A DNA stretch of 64,000 nucleotides from Rhizophagus clarus (Eukaryota; Glomeromycota; Glomeromycetes; Glomerales; Glomeraceae). The position numbers were made by a program, and so were the translations under genes. The first letter of the stretch is position 1, and the number at the start of each line of letters is the position of its first letter. Positions 51,690-61,058 of this stretch are shown in pieces. Below the pieces are notes generated by a model. The model had not been told where the DNA came from, searched no databases, and saw only the letters and a program-made list of their open reading frames with translations. Where the stretch lies: assembly GCA_015698045.1 (NCBI GenBank), contig BLAL01000061.1:64501-128500 (forward strand), given 5' to 3'.

Positions 51690-51875
51690 CTTAATCTGAT
51701 CATTCCCCGAAGGAACAGTTTTTAAAGTCACATGACTCTAATCGTTCCCCGAGGGAACAGTTTTTAAAGTCACATGACTCTGATCATTCCCCAAGGGAAC
51801 GGTTTTTAAAGTCACATGACTCTGATTATTCTCCCGAGGGAACAGTTTTTAAAGTCACATGACTCTGATCATTTT
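51690..51875. repeat. 42-bp tandem repeat with GTTCCC hairpin, four copies
   Basis: GTTTTTAAAGTCACATGAC begins at 51,718, 51,760, 51,802 and 51,845 (period 42-43 bp). The variable part between is a short inverted repeat, clearest in copy 2 (GTTCCCCGAGGGAAC). Confidence 0.9.
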
Positions 51876-51969
51876 CCGAGTTCCTCACCAGTTCCAGGCA
51901 CTTTTCCGTCACTTTCAAGTAACTTTTGAGTAACTTTCGAGGGCCTGGTGTGATAGGCATTATTATGGC

Positions 51970-52165
51970 CAGCCCATTTGATTGCCAGATGAAGCACAAA
52001 GTGCCAAATTTGCAATCCATCTATTTGCTAAAGATGTACCGCAATTCATTCACTCACTTTTTGATTGCCGGTAAGGCATGAAGTGCCGATGTTGTGCCAT
52101 TCTTGCAATCCCGTCTATGACCATTTTGATTGCTGAGGATAAGGCACAAAGTGCCAAATTAGTTC
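51970..52165. repeat. Three-copy degenerate repeat
   Basis: TTTGATTGC...AAGGCAC(A/G)AAGTGCC recurs near 51,978, 52,060 and 52,120. Copies are about 60-80 bp with a conserved GCACAAAGTGCC-like core. Confidence 0.65.
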
Positions 52166-52225
52166 AGGCTATATTGCTTTCATATCCTTTTTTTCGTGTA
52201 TTCTTCTGAACCTTTCTGCCTTCCC

Positions 52226-52511
52226 GCCCAAAATTACGAAGTGCCTATCGGCGGTAGTACACCAAAGCATAACTTCTCTTATTTTCTTTCCTATATATTA
52301 TTCTACTTTGGTGTACTACCAAATTTATATCTTATTTTACTAGTCTATGGGTGTATTAATAAAAATTTTTCTTGGCAAATTTCAGCGAACCAGTTCGCCC
52401 AAAATTACGAAGTGCCTATCGGTGGTAGTACACCAAAGCATAACTTCTCTTATTTTCTTTCCTATATATTATTCTACTTTGGTGTACTACCAAATTTATA
52501 TCTTATTTTAC
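52226..52511. repeat. Two near-identical 115-bp hairpin units
   Basis: Copies at 52,226-52,340 and 52,397-52,511 differ at about one position and are separated by 56 bp. Each contains GGTAGTACACCAAAG and, 38 bp later, its exact reverse complement (52,253-52,267 with 52,306-52,320 in copy 1), so each can fold into a 15-bp stem. The 144-codon open frame over them is a by-product of the duplication. Confidence 0.9.
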
Positions 52512-52893
52512 GCTTTTGCATTCCTAGAACTCTTTCTTGTATAGTTACTATTCCGGGATACTTTAGGATATTACTGCATCAATTACTTTTAGGTACTACC
52601 ACATTGATTACTTTTGGGTACTACCACTGACCCAGTGTTTTGCCAGCAAGCGTATTTGTCCAAAATTATATAAAATTTTTATTTTGAACTTTACAAATTT
52701 CTATGTAATGTTATACTAGTTTCTTGCATATACACCATGCTTCTTGCGCAAAAAAAGCCTGGGCCTTGCTCACTTGTTTGTTCTGAACTGCTTGAACTAA
52801 TTTTTAGTAATCTTAAGATTAAAGATATACTATATTCCTGTTTTACTGTGAATCATCAATGGAATTATGAAGCATTTCGAGTTATTTTAAAGG

Positions 52894-53133
52894 GAATTTC
52901 GTGAAGATCTTGATTTTATCAAATATTGGCTAGACTGTAGTGAACAAGAAATAACCTGTATTCATACAGTTCTCTATACTTCGCGTGATGATTGGATTAC
53001 AGCAGGAGAAGAAATTGCAAATGTTCATGCAGTAATCAAATCCCATATAAATAATCTTACAAGTATTCTTTTCTGTCTTATTAAGTCTTCTGTCTTACGA
53101 AATAAATTTCATGTACAATGGCAAAATCTTTAA
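52894..53133 (+). pseudogene. 79-codon coding remnant, unknown
   Basis: Frame open from EFREDLDFIKYWLDCSEQEI to VQWQNL, then TAA. Balanced composition (W, C, H present) points to former coding DNA. It lies upstream of, and in the same direction as, the endonuclease-like remnant, perhaps the N-terminal part of the same gene. More codon-like sequence with stops follows to 53,400. Confidence 0.35.
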
Positions 53134-53435
53134 AAAATTGTTAAAAGATATCAATCTACTTGATGATATTAATAATACATAAAAAGAGTGAATATATAGA
53201 CAAGATTGTTGAGCTGTATTATCAAGTACTCTTGGCCAAAATTGCCACTTCCTGCTAAGAATACTGGTGATATTTATTTTTTTACTTATGCAATAGTAGT
53301 AGCCAAGTTTAATTTTACTTATGAACTTGCACCTGGATTTGCATATATCCAGATCGATTCTTCTGACTAAACTAGTCCAGAACTGATGATCACTACCGCA
53401 AATTTCTGTATGTGATATTCTATTATACCTATAAA

Positions 53436-53950
53436 ATGCAAGATGATATTAACATTAAAGCTTTGGCATATGCCCAAAAGCATGAAGGAAGATGCTTAGC
53501 TAAAGTTAGCCCTAATACATATTTATGGGCATGTAAAAAAGGCCTCAATGGGAGGCGCCATATAAAAATATGAAACAGAATTATAGATGGTGCAATATTT
53601 GTCCTAATGTACTGGAAAGAACATGCCGGTATATATTTGAGGATTTATTGCATAAAGAATTTCCTCTCTGAAAACCTAAATTCTTGGAGGGATTATATCT
53701 AGATGGATATAATGAAGAGCTAGGCTTGGCCTTCGAATATAGTGGCAACCAACATTACCAAATCGTCCCTTTTTTTCACCTGCAAGGTCAGATGAATCTA
53801 AATGCACAAATATGGCGTGATTGGAAAAAGAGAGCATTATGTCATCGGGAAGGAGTAATCCTTATTACAATCCCTTACTGTGTAGTAGATTTAGAAACTT
53901 TTATAAGGAGCGCCTTGTATGCATTTGGTTATATCCTAATACCCACCTAG
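53436..53950 (+). pseudogene. Restriction-endonuclease-like gene remnant with zinc-ribbon part
   Basis: The first frame reads INIKALAYAQKHEGRCL... LWACKKG; after a frameshift QWEAPYKNMKQ...WCNICPN gives a CxxC pair; then a stop and FLEGLYLDGYNEELGLAFEY, GNQHYQIVPFFH and RALCHREGVILITIPYCV. The E...LAFEYxGxQHY and IxIPY blocks match the core strands of PD-(D/E)xK-like nucleases in a large arbuscular-mycorrhizal-fungal family, where zinc-ribbon repeats precede the nuclease. At least one frameshift and one stop disable it. Its 3' end overlaps the integrase 3' end by 50 bp on the other strand. Confidence 0.6.
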
Positions 53951-55129
53951 AAGGCAACATAGGTTCTTCTTTAATATGCATTAACTGTTCTCTTACGAAA
54001 GGTCGTTGAGGTCCTGATTCATCTAAATAATATAAAATAGGCATTGGAGGATTCTTTCCAACAACAATTCTCCAAATCTTATGCAGGCTAGGAGACCATG
54101 TTGGATCTGTTATTCTGCGTCATTCAAAAGGATCATTTTCCCACTCTCCAGGAGCGAGTAAAAATTGGATAGTAGTACCTTTTGGTAATTGTGGTTCATT
54201 AATACCTATTGGGCGATTATATTTTACTGATGGTTTGGAATATATCTGCTCAAGTTTTGTTGCGTCATTAGGACTCATCCCAATCAATCGAGTTAGACTA
54301 TCATTCATATTATCAACAATTCTTCTTGCAAATCGTTCACATTCTCTACAGCACTTGCCAGTAGGCAAAGAAACTCTACCGAATACTGATTTTTAAAAAC
54401 CCTTCTAGAAAAATGTCTGGCATAATTGTCAATCATTGCAAAACTTGTATGCCTGAAATGTGCTATAATTCTTCAAATTTCAACGCCATGTTCATCCATT
54501 AATAAAGTCACGTATCCCATAAACTTAGTGCCCTTATCACATTGCAATTTTTGAGGCCAGTTAAGAGGTTTATCAGGATTATCATATATACTCTTAAATG
54601 CTTCTGCAACTTCCTTACTGCTCTTTGATGTTAAAAAAACAAAATCTTTATATCTAGTCGCGCAGTCTATAACCAATAGTACATAGTAATATATCAGGCC
54701 ATCATCTAGTAAATTTGTATCCACATCTTCATCATATGGTATTTTGATCAAATCACATTGGTGCACAGTATTTGGCTTCGTGATTTTAGAGTAACTGGCA
54801 TAAGGTATATGCTTTGGTGAAGGACGAAAAATTTGATACATTGCTTGGTTCTCAAGCCATTTTTTTACATCAATAAATGAAAAGCTGTAGCTGGCTTTTT
54901 TACAAGCATCCCACAATCCTTTAACATTTTGATACAGACCTTCAGGACGATAATATAGTTTTTGCAAGGCAAGATGCTGGTCTAAATTATGAGCTTTTTG
55001 GGGATCGATATTAATCGTAGGTGTTTGTTTTGCTATGATTTGGTCTAGCTCTCGTGCTTTTTGAGGATCAATATAAATAACTGGTTCTTCTATTCCAATT
55101 TTTTTATAATTACGAAAAAAAACTGGCAT
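53901..55129 (-). pseudogene. Retroviral-type (rve) integrase, Polinton/Maverick-like
   Basis: Main ORF 55,129-54,473. The catalytic core shows LLVIDCATRYKDFVFL (first Asp) and LQCDKGTKFMGYV (second Asp), with the third acidic region beyond a frameshift near 54,470. It continues in another frame (SLTRLIGMSPNDATKLEQIY, KPSVKYNRPIGI, FLLAPGEWENDPFE), a TGA follows at about 54,119, then TDPTWSPSLHKIWRIVV and YYLDESGPQRPFVREQL, an SH3/chromo-like C-terminal tail. Order and tail fit Polinton-type integrases, which paste double-stranded element DNA into the host. One frameshift and two stops make it inactive. Confidence 0.75.
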
Positions 55130-55144
55130 TTATTAAGTCAGATT

Positions 55145-56014
55145 CTATTCATTAGTTGAGGTGCTTTTTTCTTTACGCTTCTGCCTCACCATTATCTCTT
55201 TTTGCAGGTTTAGGGGAGTGTCAAACCTTAGATGGATTGCAAGAGGATCATCTTTTGGCCTAGTGAGATCAAATACAACAAACTCACCTTTACGAAGGTA
55301 GCTATTAATAACCATAGATGCATTTTTTACATCATCAGTATAGCGTCTAATGATCTTGGAAATATCTTCATGCGAGCTACCTGAGTTAAAAAGTACTAAG
55401 TGTGAGCTGTTTTCATGAATAAATATAGGGATTTTGTGGTATTTTTGCGCTACATATACACATGAAATATTCCGATGTCGCCCATTCCCAAAAAATTGGC
55501 CGATTTGATTTTGTATATATTCTGGGGCTAGACATACATCCTCAAAAACAATCACTGTGCTTCGTTCTGGTGAAAATGCTCTAACACTAGGAATTTTTTC
55601 TGGCGATATATAGCTAAATCGTATATTCTCATAGTAAGGCGCTTTTGGATCATTTGAAATTATGCCATACATATATCTTACAAATGCCCACTTCGGCTCA
55701 TCAGGATGATAACTGCAAACTATCAAATCATCACATGCAATATATCTAGAGCCATACGAAGTGCCTTTTGGCCCTTTCTTACCTTTACATATGCATTCAG
55801 CTTTAGTACCAAGAAAAAGATTTCCCAAGATATTAGTCTTACCTGATCCACTCGTTCCAATGACTGGCATTCTGAAAGGCTATGATGGACTTGCAGGATG
55901 AGATTGAATTCGGGATGATTCGTGCTTTGTGGCCTCATCCATATCCATAAGGTAAAGTTCTATAGGGGGTAATCCTGTTTTTTGGTTCTTCTGCGTATCG
56001 GGTTGGAGATCCAT
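55145..56014 (-). pseudogene. A32/FtsK-HerA-like DNA-packaging ATPase
   Basis: Walker A VIGTSGSGKTN; Walker B STVIVFEDVC; then GQFFGNGRHRNISCVYVAQKY, the Arg/Gln sensor region of virus-type packaging ATPases; C-terminal region with FDLTRPKDDP. The ATG at 56,014 opens a leader with an in-frame TAG at 55,880-55,882, seven codons before Walker A; translation from the internal Met at 55,870 would still cover the whole ATPase core (241 residues). In Polintons and nucleocytoplasmic viruses this enzyme pumps DNA into capsids. Its presence beside an integrase is strong evidence for a Polinton-related element. Confidence 0.75.
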
Positions 56015-56223
56015 AACTATAATTTCTATTTAAGGGTATTTTATAGTTCAGAATATTTTTTGTTTGCTTTTTGCAAACTGAATATAGACGAAAAACATGC
56101 AGTATAGGATGTATATGATTAGTAATACTATTGCGAAGATGAATGCATACTGAAAAAATAAGGAATCAGATTTCTCATTAGCCGGAACTTGGATCACTTT
56201 GTGACCTGCAGAATTGGGTAATA

Positions 56224-57165
56224 TTAAGGGATCCCTTTGGGGCAGGCGAGATCAGGATTAGTGATACCGTTATCTTTCTCTAGCCCACTAATACTTGAAG
56301 GTTCACTTTGACCAGAGGCGCTTAGGCATGATCTCGTCCCTTCAACCACTTCAGACTCGCTGGATGTTTTTTGAGTCTGCTTAGCTAAACAAGCATTAGC
56401 TGATCCCTTTAGGTTCGCTTCTTGAAGGAGAGAATTTCTTTTTAACAAGGCATATTGCAATACCTCTAGTAAATCTTCCTTAGCAATTTTTTTTTCGATT
56501 TCCTTCACTTTATTTTTGAGTCCAAGTTCATAGACAAGACTCTTTAAATTATCATCAATCCAATCAGGTAATTTTGAATCTTTCTGTTTTCCTAGTGTTC
56601 CTGTTACCTCTTCCACTACATCTGAATCAAAGAAAGACGTATATAGTAGAGAATCCTTCTGTTCTACTTTCAGATCTTCCAACTTACCTTCCAATTCACT
56701 TATTTTAGCTTCAAGAGAGAGAATCTTGATCTTGTCAAGGGATGAAGCTTTCTGTGCCAAAGTCACTTCTTTCTCCAGTATTTTAATCAAGGATTTGAGT
56801 GATTTGATTTCGGTAGAATATTTCTCTCGCTCTGCTTTATGCTCAGTATGGGATAACCGTTCAGAAGATCTAAGCCTAGTATTGGTCGCATTCAGCTGGC
56901 TAATCTTTTTATTAGCATTAGCTTGAACTAGCATAAGATCCTTTTTTTGCTTTAAACGTACATCCTGCAGTTCTTTATAATCATTAGCAATATCAGAAGC
57001 AGTTTTAATACTACCGCGCAATGCTTTCTCAAGTTCTGATTCACGGTTGCTACCAAGCCGACGACCTGGAGGGATTTGTTTACCTAGTAAACCTCCAACT
57101 GCCCCTTTATCCTCGATATCTTTTAAGGTATGCACATTGGACATAATTTTTTTCGGCCTAGTCAT
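56224..57165 (-). CDS. Coiled-coil protein of the candidate element, intact
   Basis: 313-codon open frame without damage. Starts MTRPKKIMSNVHTLKDIE, has a Gly-rich GAVGGLLGKQIPPGRRLG segment, then about 140 residues of Lys/Glu/Leu heptad-like coiled coil, a conserved-looking globular stretch (LPDWIDDNLKSLVYELGL, IAKEDLLEVLQYALLKR) and a Ser/Glu-rich tail. Function unknown; by position (between protease and ATPase) it may be structural. Its start faces the HTH ORF across a simple repeat. Confidence 0.55.
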   Translation of the reverse strand: MTRPKKIMSNVHTLKDIEDKGAVGGLLGKQIPPGRRLGSNRESELEKALRGSIKTASDIANDYKELQDVRLKQKKDLMLVQANANKKISQLNATNTRLRSSERLSHTEHKAEREKYSTEIKSLKSLIKILEKEVTLAQKASSLDKIKILSLEAKISELEGKLEDLKVEQKDSLLYTSFFDSDVVEEVTGTLGKQKDSKLPDWIDDNLKSLVYELGLKNKVKEIEKKIAKEDLLEVLQYALLKRNSLLQEANLKGSANACLAKQTQKTSSESEVVEGTRSCLSASGQSEPSSISGLEKDNGITNPDLACPKGIP

Positions 57166-57209
57166 TAGTATACTAAAAAAAATATGAGCGATTCTGGAAA
57201 CATTTTATT

Positions 57210-57390
57210 TTTATAGATACTACCGATACTAGCATACTACTGATACTACAGTTACTACAATATTATCATACTACTAATACTACTGATACTACCATATTAC
57301 TGATACTAGCATACTATCGATACTACCAATACTACCAATACTACCGTATTACTGATACTAGCATAATACCAGTATTACTGATATTTTTTG
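57210..57390. repeat. GATACTACC/TACTGATAC simple repeat
   Basis: About 180 bp of ACTA-C/G-based near-tandem 9-12-mers in the divergent space between the coiled-coil gene and the HTH ORF. Confidence 0.8.
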
Positions 57391-57442
57391 TACATTTTTT
57401 ATTTATAGTGAAAAAAAAAATCTCTAGCGATTAGCTACTAAT

Positions 57443-57993
57443 ATGATCACACCCCCGCTTAAAACACATATTAGTTCCAGGGCTAGTTACTTGTCTCCCA
57501 TAGATTATAAAGACATTATGCAATAGTGTGATATGAAGTCCAAACCTTTAGCTCAGTTAAGTAAAAAATATAATATATCGAATAGTCGCTTATATCAAAT
57601 TTGGAGAGGACAGGAGTTTAACAGGATTCAATAGAATGATTTAGCGGTCATTTCAAGCATGAATGTTATGGATAAACAGAATGAGGAGCAGATCCTAGAG
57701 AAATCATGCCAAACTGAAAGACCAAAGGAAGAATTTCAAAATAAATTCGATTCTGCCTTCACAACACTGGAAAACAAAATACATGATACTAAAATTAGCG
57801 CTTCAGAAGAGGATGTTATTTTAAATAGTAAAGCAAAAAAAACTGAAGGAAGGAATCGAGAACCAAGGCTGTTCACGCCTCTGATTTTATTTCACCTACC
57901 AAATCTTCTGAAGATGTCTTGGATTTGTATAAGAGAACTAGTTCTGAAATAGAAAAATTTAGAGCATCTGGTCATCCTCTTATTACCAAATAG
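57443..57993 (+). pseudogene. Helix-turn-helix protein with two in-frame TAGs
   Basis: The frame from ATG 57,443 is open to 57,952 except for TAG at 57,524 and 57,632, each directly after a CAA codon. The HTH segment reads PLAQLSKKYNISNSRLYQIW, then a charged linker (EEDVILNSKAKK). A frameshift near 57,890 leads to a C-terminal piece (SSEDVLDLYKRTSSEIEKF) ending in TAG at 57,991. It is the only plus-strand gene of the cassette and could be a regulator or DNA-recognition factor. CAG-to-TAG change would explain both stops. Confidence 0.5.
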
Positions 57994-58127
57994 TTATTCG
58001 TCCTATTCAATCTGACTGCGCAAACTATTATAATATCCTATAATTTCCAAATTCGATTGAATGCTAGAAAATAATGCCTTTTCGAGCTCTCTCATACGAA
58101 TTGCCATATCCTCATAACTCATGCAGT

Positions 58128-58860
58128 TTACACACTTTTTTTTAAGTCCCTATCACCAGTCAGGCTAGAAAAAGAAGAATCGGCAGATGCTTGATCCTGC
58201 TCCTCTTTTGGCAGATTCTTGACTACCAGAGCCTTGCTAAAGGTTGGGATAATGTAAGCTTTCCCATGTAACTTCATTCGGAATTGATTTTTATTTGGGT
58301 CGAGAACACCTTGAACTTTCCTGATCCATGTCATACCTAAACATAACATTGGTTCGGGTTCTCCATTATCAATATGAGTAAAATTTCCAGTAGCTTTGAC
58401 AATCTTACCATCCTTATCCTTAATACTGATTGGTATATCCGTAAACCATCCTAATGCTTTGGTAATATGTTTGGAGTTGCCCTTTATAGCGAAATCAGAT
58501 GGCTTATCAACTTTCCATTCAAGTGCATTGATTGCTAGATTATCCATATAGCAAAATTCACTTGCAGAATCTAAAAAAGAATTAGAGATTAATAGGTCAT
58601 TTATATTAGCATTTAGGTATTGTAGGGACGAAAACCACTCATCTTTTTTTGATTTTTCCTCAAGAGCCTTTCGAGATAGACATATTTTGCGCATTGCTAG
58701 TGAAAGCTTTGGCAATAACTCGTCATATGTTTCAGGCTGACTGAATTCTGGGGATAACTTTTTATTTACTGGTACCTGTTTTTTTTTTCTGGTGGATCAT
58801 ATCCAGGCCATCTATTATTTTCCTCATCATAACCATCCTCATCATTATCAGAATCTGGAG
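58128..58860 (-). pseudogene. Retropepsin-like aspartic protease region
   Basis: An upstream acidic/proline stretch (PPDSDNDEDGYDEENN) is followed, after a shift at a poly-A run near 58,780, by TYDELLPKLSLAMRK and a protease-like domain: SFLDSASEFCYMDNLAI (the position of the catalytic D-T/S-G reads DSA), ALGWFTDIPISI, LCLGMTWIRKVQGVLD (the LGMxWL-type strand), MKLHGKAYIIP. The usual Gag-Pol order puts this right after the zinc knuckle, as here. DSA in place of DSG/DTG may lower or abolish activity. Confidence 0.6.
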
Positions 58861-58875
58861 GCGTATTTTGGAAAT

Positions 58876-59510
58876 TTATAGGTATAAGAGGCTTAAAATA
58901 ACCCGATTAAAATTGGATCGTGCAATCTGCTTAGGACAACTACTTTTACTATGGCCTGTTTCCCCACAAGTATCACATTTACATATATCTAGTTTCTGGA
59001 ATTGATTTGTTAGTTGATTTATAGCATCACGAGTTTCATTTATTCCCTCCTCTACTCTATCAATTCTAGCAGAGACATTGCTTCGCTGTGGACGAGGTCT
59101 TTGAAAAGGTTTTACAGGATAATCATGATCCATTTCTTCCTGGCTAATATAACCTAAATTTTTTAAGTATTCATATATGTGATAATTTCTCATACCTTCC
59201 TCTGACTTTGTAAAAGCTGGTGAACCTCTCAGTTGTCTAACGGGTTCAATAGGTTCAACAGTTTGAGGAGTAGGTATATGCGTTTGCTTAGCCATTTGAG
59301 ATTCTAATTCAGTAATTTTCTTTATTAATGTCTGGTTTTCAGTTTTTTGCTGTGCTAATGTGTCTTGAATCGCCTTTTGCATATCATCTTTATTAAAAGC
59401 TGGTTGAGAAACTGGAGTAACTTGTGGTAAAGAATAGGATACTGGATTTATACTAGTAGGTAAGGCTTGATTGGCAAATTGATTCAATTCCTCTGAATTC
59501 TTCCACTCAA
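58876..59510 (-). pseudogene. Gag nucleocapsid-like segment with CCHC zinc knuckle
   Basis: The frame continues from FEWKNSEELNQFANQ (a shift from the upstream Gag frame near 59,510) through a Gln/Pro-rich linker, a coiled coil (QQKTENQTLIKKITELESQ), AFTKSEEGMRNYHIYEYL and the zinc knuckle CDTCGETGHSKSSC (C-x2-C-x4-H-x4-C). It ends at a frameshift into the protease segment. Zinc knuckles bind single-stranded nucleic acid in Gag proteins. Confidence 0.65.
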
Positions 59511-61058
59511 ATTTTGTTCACGCTCTAGTCACATATTTTTTAGTTCAGTGAAAAAGGCATTAATGCCTCCAGGATTGGCGATTCTCATCCAGGTATAAAA
59601 ATCACCTGTTAAATGGCTTTTAAGAAACCCTAGGACTTGTGCATCATTGTCTGCTACTTCTAATAATAGTGGTCGAATTCTGGCTTCATAAGTATCAGGG
59701 GTATCATAGGGTTGATATCTTTCTTGAGTTAATCTTTGAATAGCCGATTGCTGATTTCCAATAGTCTCTCACTGGTATTTTGCTCTCATCCAAGCTCGTA
59801 ATGTATCTGGAGTATTTATAGCCAGATTTCCTGCTACAAGACCATTATTTGCTGGTACTGGAGCGTATTTTCCACCCATCATAGATTTTAAAATATTACA
59901 CTTGACTGCATTATCAAAATCTCCTGCATTTGTATTTTCAAGAACTGTCATATGCCTTTCAAGATATGCCCATGATTGAATAACTTTATCCAAATAATCA
60001 TCAGGAGGTTCTTGGCCTATATAAGGTTGAAATTTTGCAAAAGCAGAGGCCATTAATTTCAATACTGGTAAACGTCTACCTTCAGCCATGTTTAGTGGAT
60101 TATTCTGTAGCGCTAAAATAATTTGGCAAAAATTTTTTTCTTTAGCCTTCCATTTTTCATATCGCTCATAGAGCCTGTCCCAATTATACTCTAATAAACC
60201 TATATCTCCTCTACATCGCTGTAGGTGGTGGGCATTTCGCTGATACAGTAATTGCAAGGCAAATTTTTCTTGTACCAGCACACCTATACGGGTTTGCTTT
60301 CTTCCTATATTGCCTAACATTCTATTTACTTGACTTTGGGCATTAGCCCGCAACTGCTGAAAATCAGTAACAACCCTATCCATCGCTCTTTCAGCAAGAT
60401 CTCTTCGCGTAATAGCAAGATCTCGCTCAGCCTCTGCATCATATCACCTTCTCTGCTTATGGAGTAAATCCTGCTGTAAGGTAGTTTATTTTCTTCGAAT
60501 CTGCCTTGTGGCCCTTTTTACTTGATCAGCCATGATCGCTCTAGCCGTTGTTGGGTTGTCCACAAATCCATCTATAGCATTCGTTAACTCTATTATTGTC
60601 GCCATATTATCATCAGAATTATATTGATCTGGAGAATTTCCTCGTTCTGGAGTATTCTTTCGCGATGAGATGGACTTGATTTTACATCGCAATTTTTTCA
60701 CTTGCTCTTCGGACTCTAATAATTTATTTTCTAAGGTAGAGATATATTTTCCCTTATCTCGCACATCTTTCCTAGCTTGATATAGCTGATTTTTTAGGCT
60801 GGAGATTTCAGATTTCAGTTCTGATATTTCTTCTTTTGAAGCATTCTCAAGATGCTCTATTTTCCTATTGAGATCTTGAATTTCTTGCTCACACTGGGAA
60901 TAATCTCGCTCCAGTTGATTAATTCGTCTTTCATTCTGGTGATTAATATCCACTTCTGTTTGCAATTCACTACGAAGATAATAGTTCTCCTCCTCCAGCT
61001 CAGCTTTATATTCTTTACATGCTCTCCTCTGCCTTAGATGAGGTCTACGAAATGACAT
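59510..61058 (-). pseudogene. Gag-like coiled-coil and capsid-type protein with in-frame stops
   Basis: One frame from 61,058 (MSFRRPHLRQRRACKEYKAE) to about 59,510. It has a long N-terminal coiled coil, then a TAA (60,486) and a TGA within the continuing coil (AEAERDLAITRRDLAERA), then ANAQSQVNRMLGNI and QPYIGQEPPDDYLDKVIQSW, then a TGA at about 59,769, then PDTYEARIRPLLLEVAD, FLKSHLTGDFYTWMRIANPG and FFTELKNM before another TGA. The last blocks have the helical pattern of retrotransposon Gag. The in-frame continuity across four stops shows recent decay of one protein of about 500 residues. Confidence 0.6.

Larger units (their letters stand above)
53901..61058 (-). mobile_element. Candidate Gag/protease/packaging-ATPase/integrase element (core)
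   Basis: Minus-strand order from the right: Gag-like coiled coil, Gag body, CCHC knuckle, retropepsin-like region, coiled-coil protein, packaging ATPase, integrase; one small HTH ORF runs the other way. Spacing is tight (16 bp between ATPase and integrase ORFs). Integrase plus ATPase is the Polinton/Maverick hallmark pair; Gag plus protease is the retroelement pair. No reverse transcriptase, PolB or capsid gene was found between. Terminal repeats could not be located, so the limits given are those of the coding core. Several stops and shifts mark this copy as decayed. Confidence 0.55.

Noticed and set aside
52196..52630. 144-codon ORF with an internal repeat
   Set aside because: It is the reading of two duplicated hairpin units; no start context, domain or codon bias supports a protein.
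57443..57993. Reassignment of TAG as a sense (Gln) codon
   Set aside because: Intact host genes in the window (ValRS, thioredoxin reductase, ADAM) end with TAG, and nearby damaged genes also contain TGA and TAA.
53901..61058. Ordinary LTR retrotransposon
   Set aside because: No reverse transcriptase or RNase H motif was seen, no long direct repeats flank the block, and a packaging ATPase is present.
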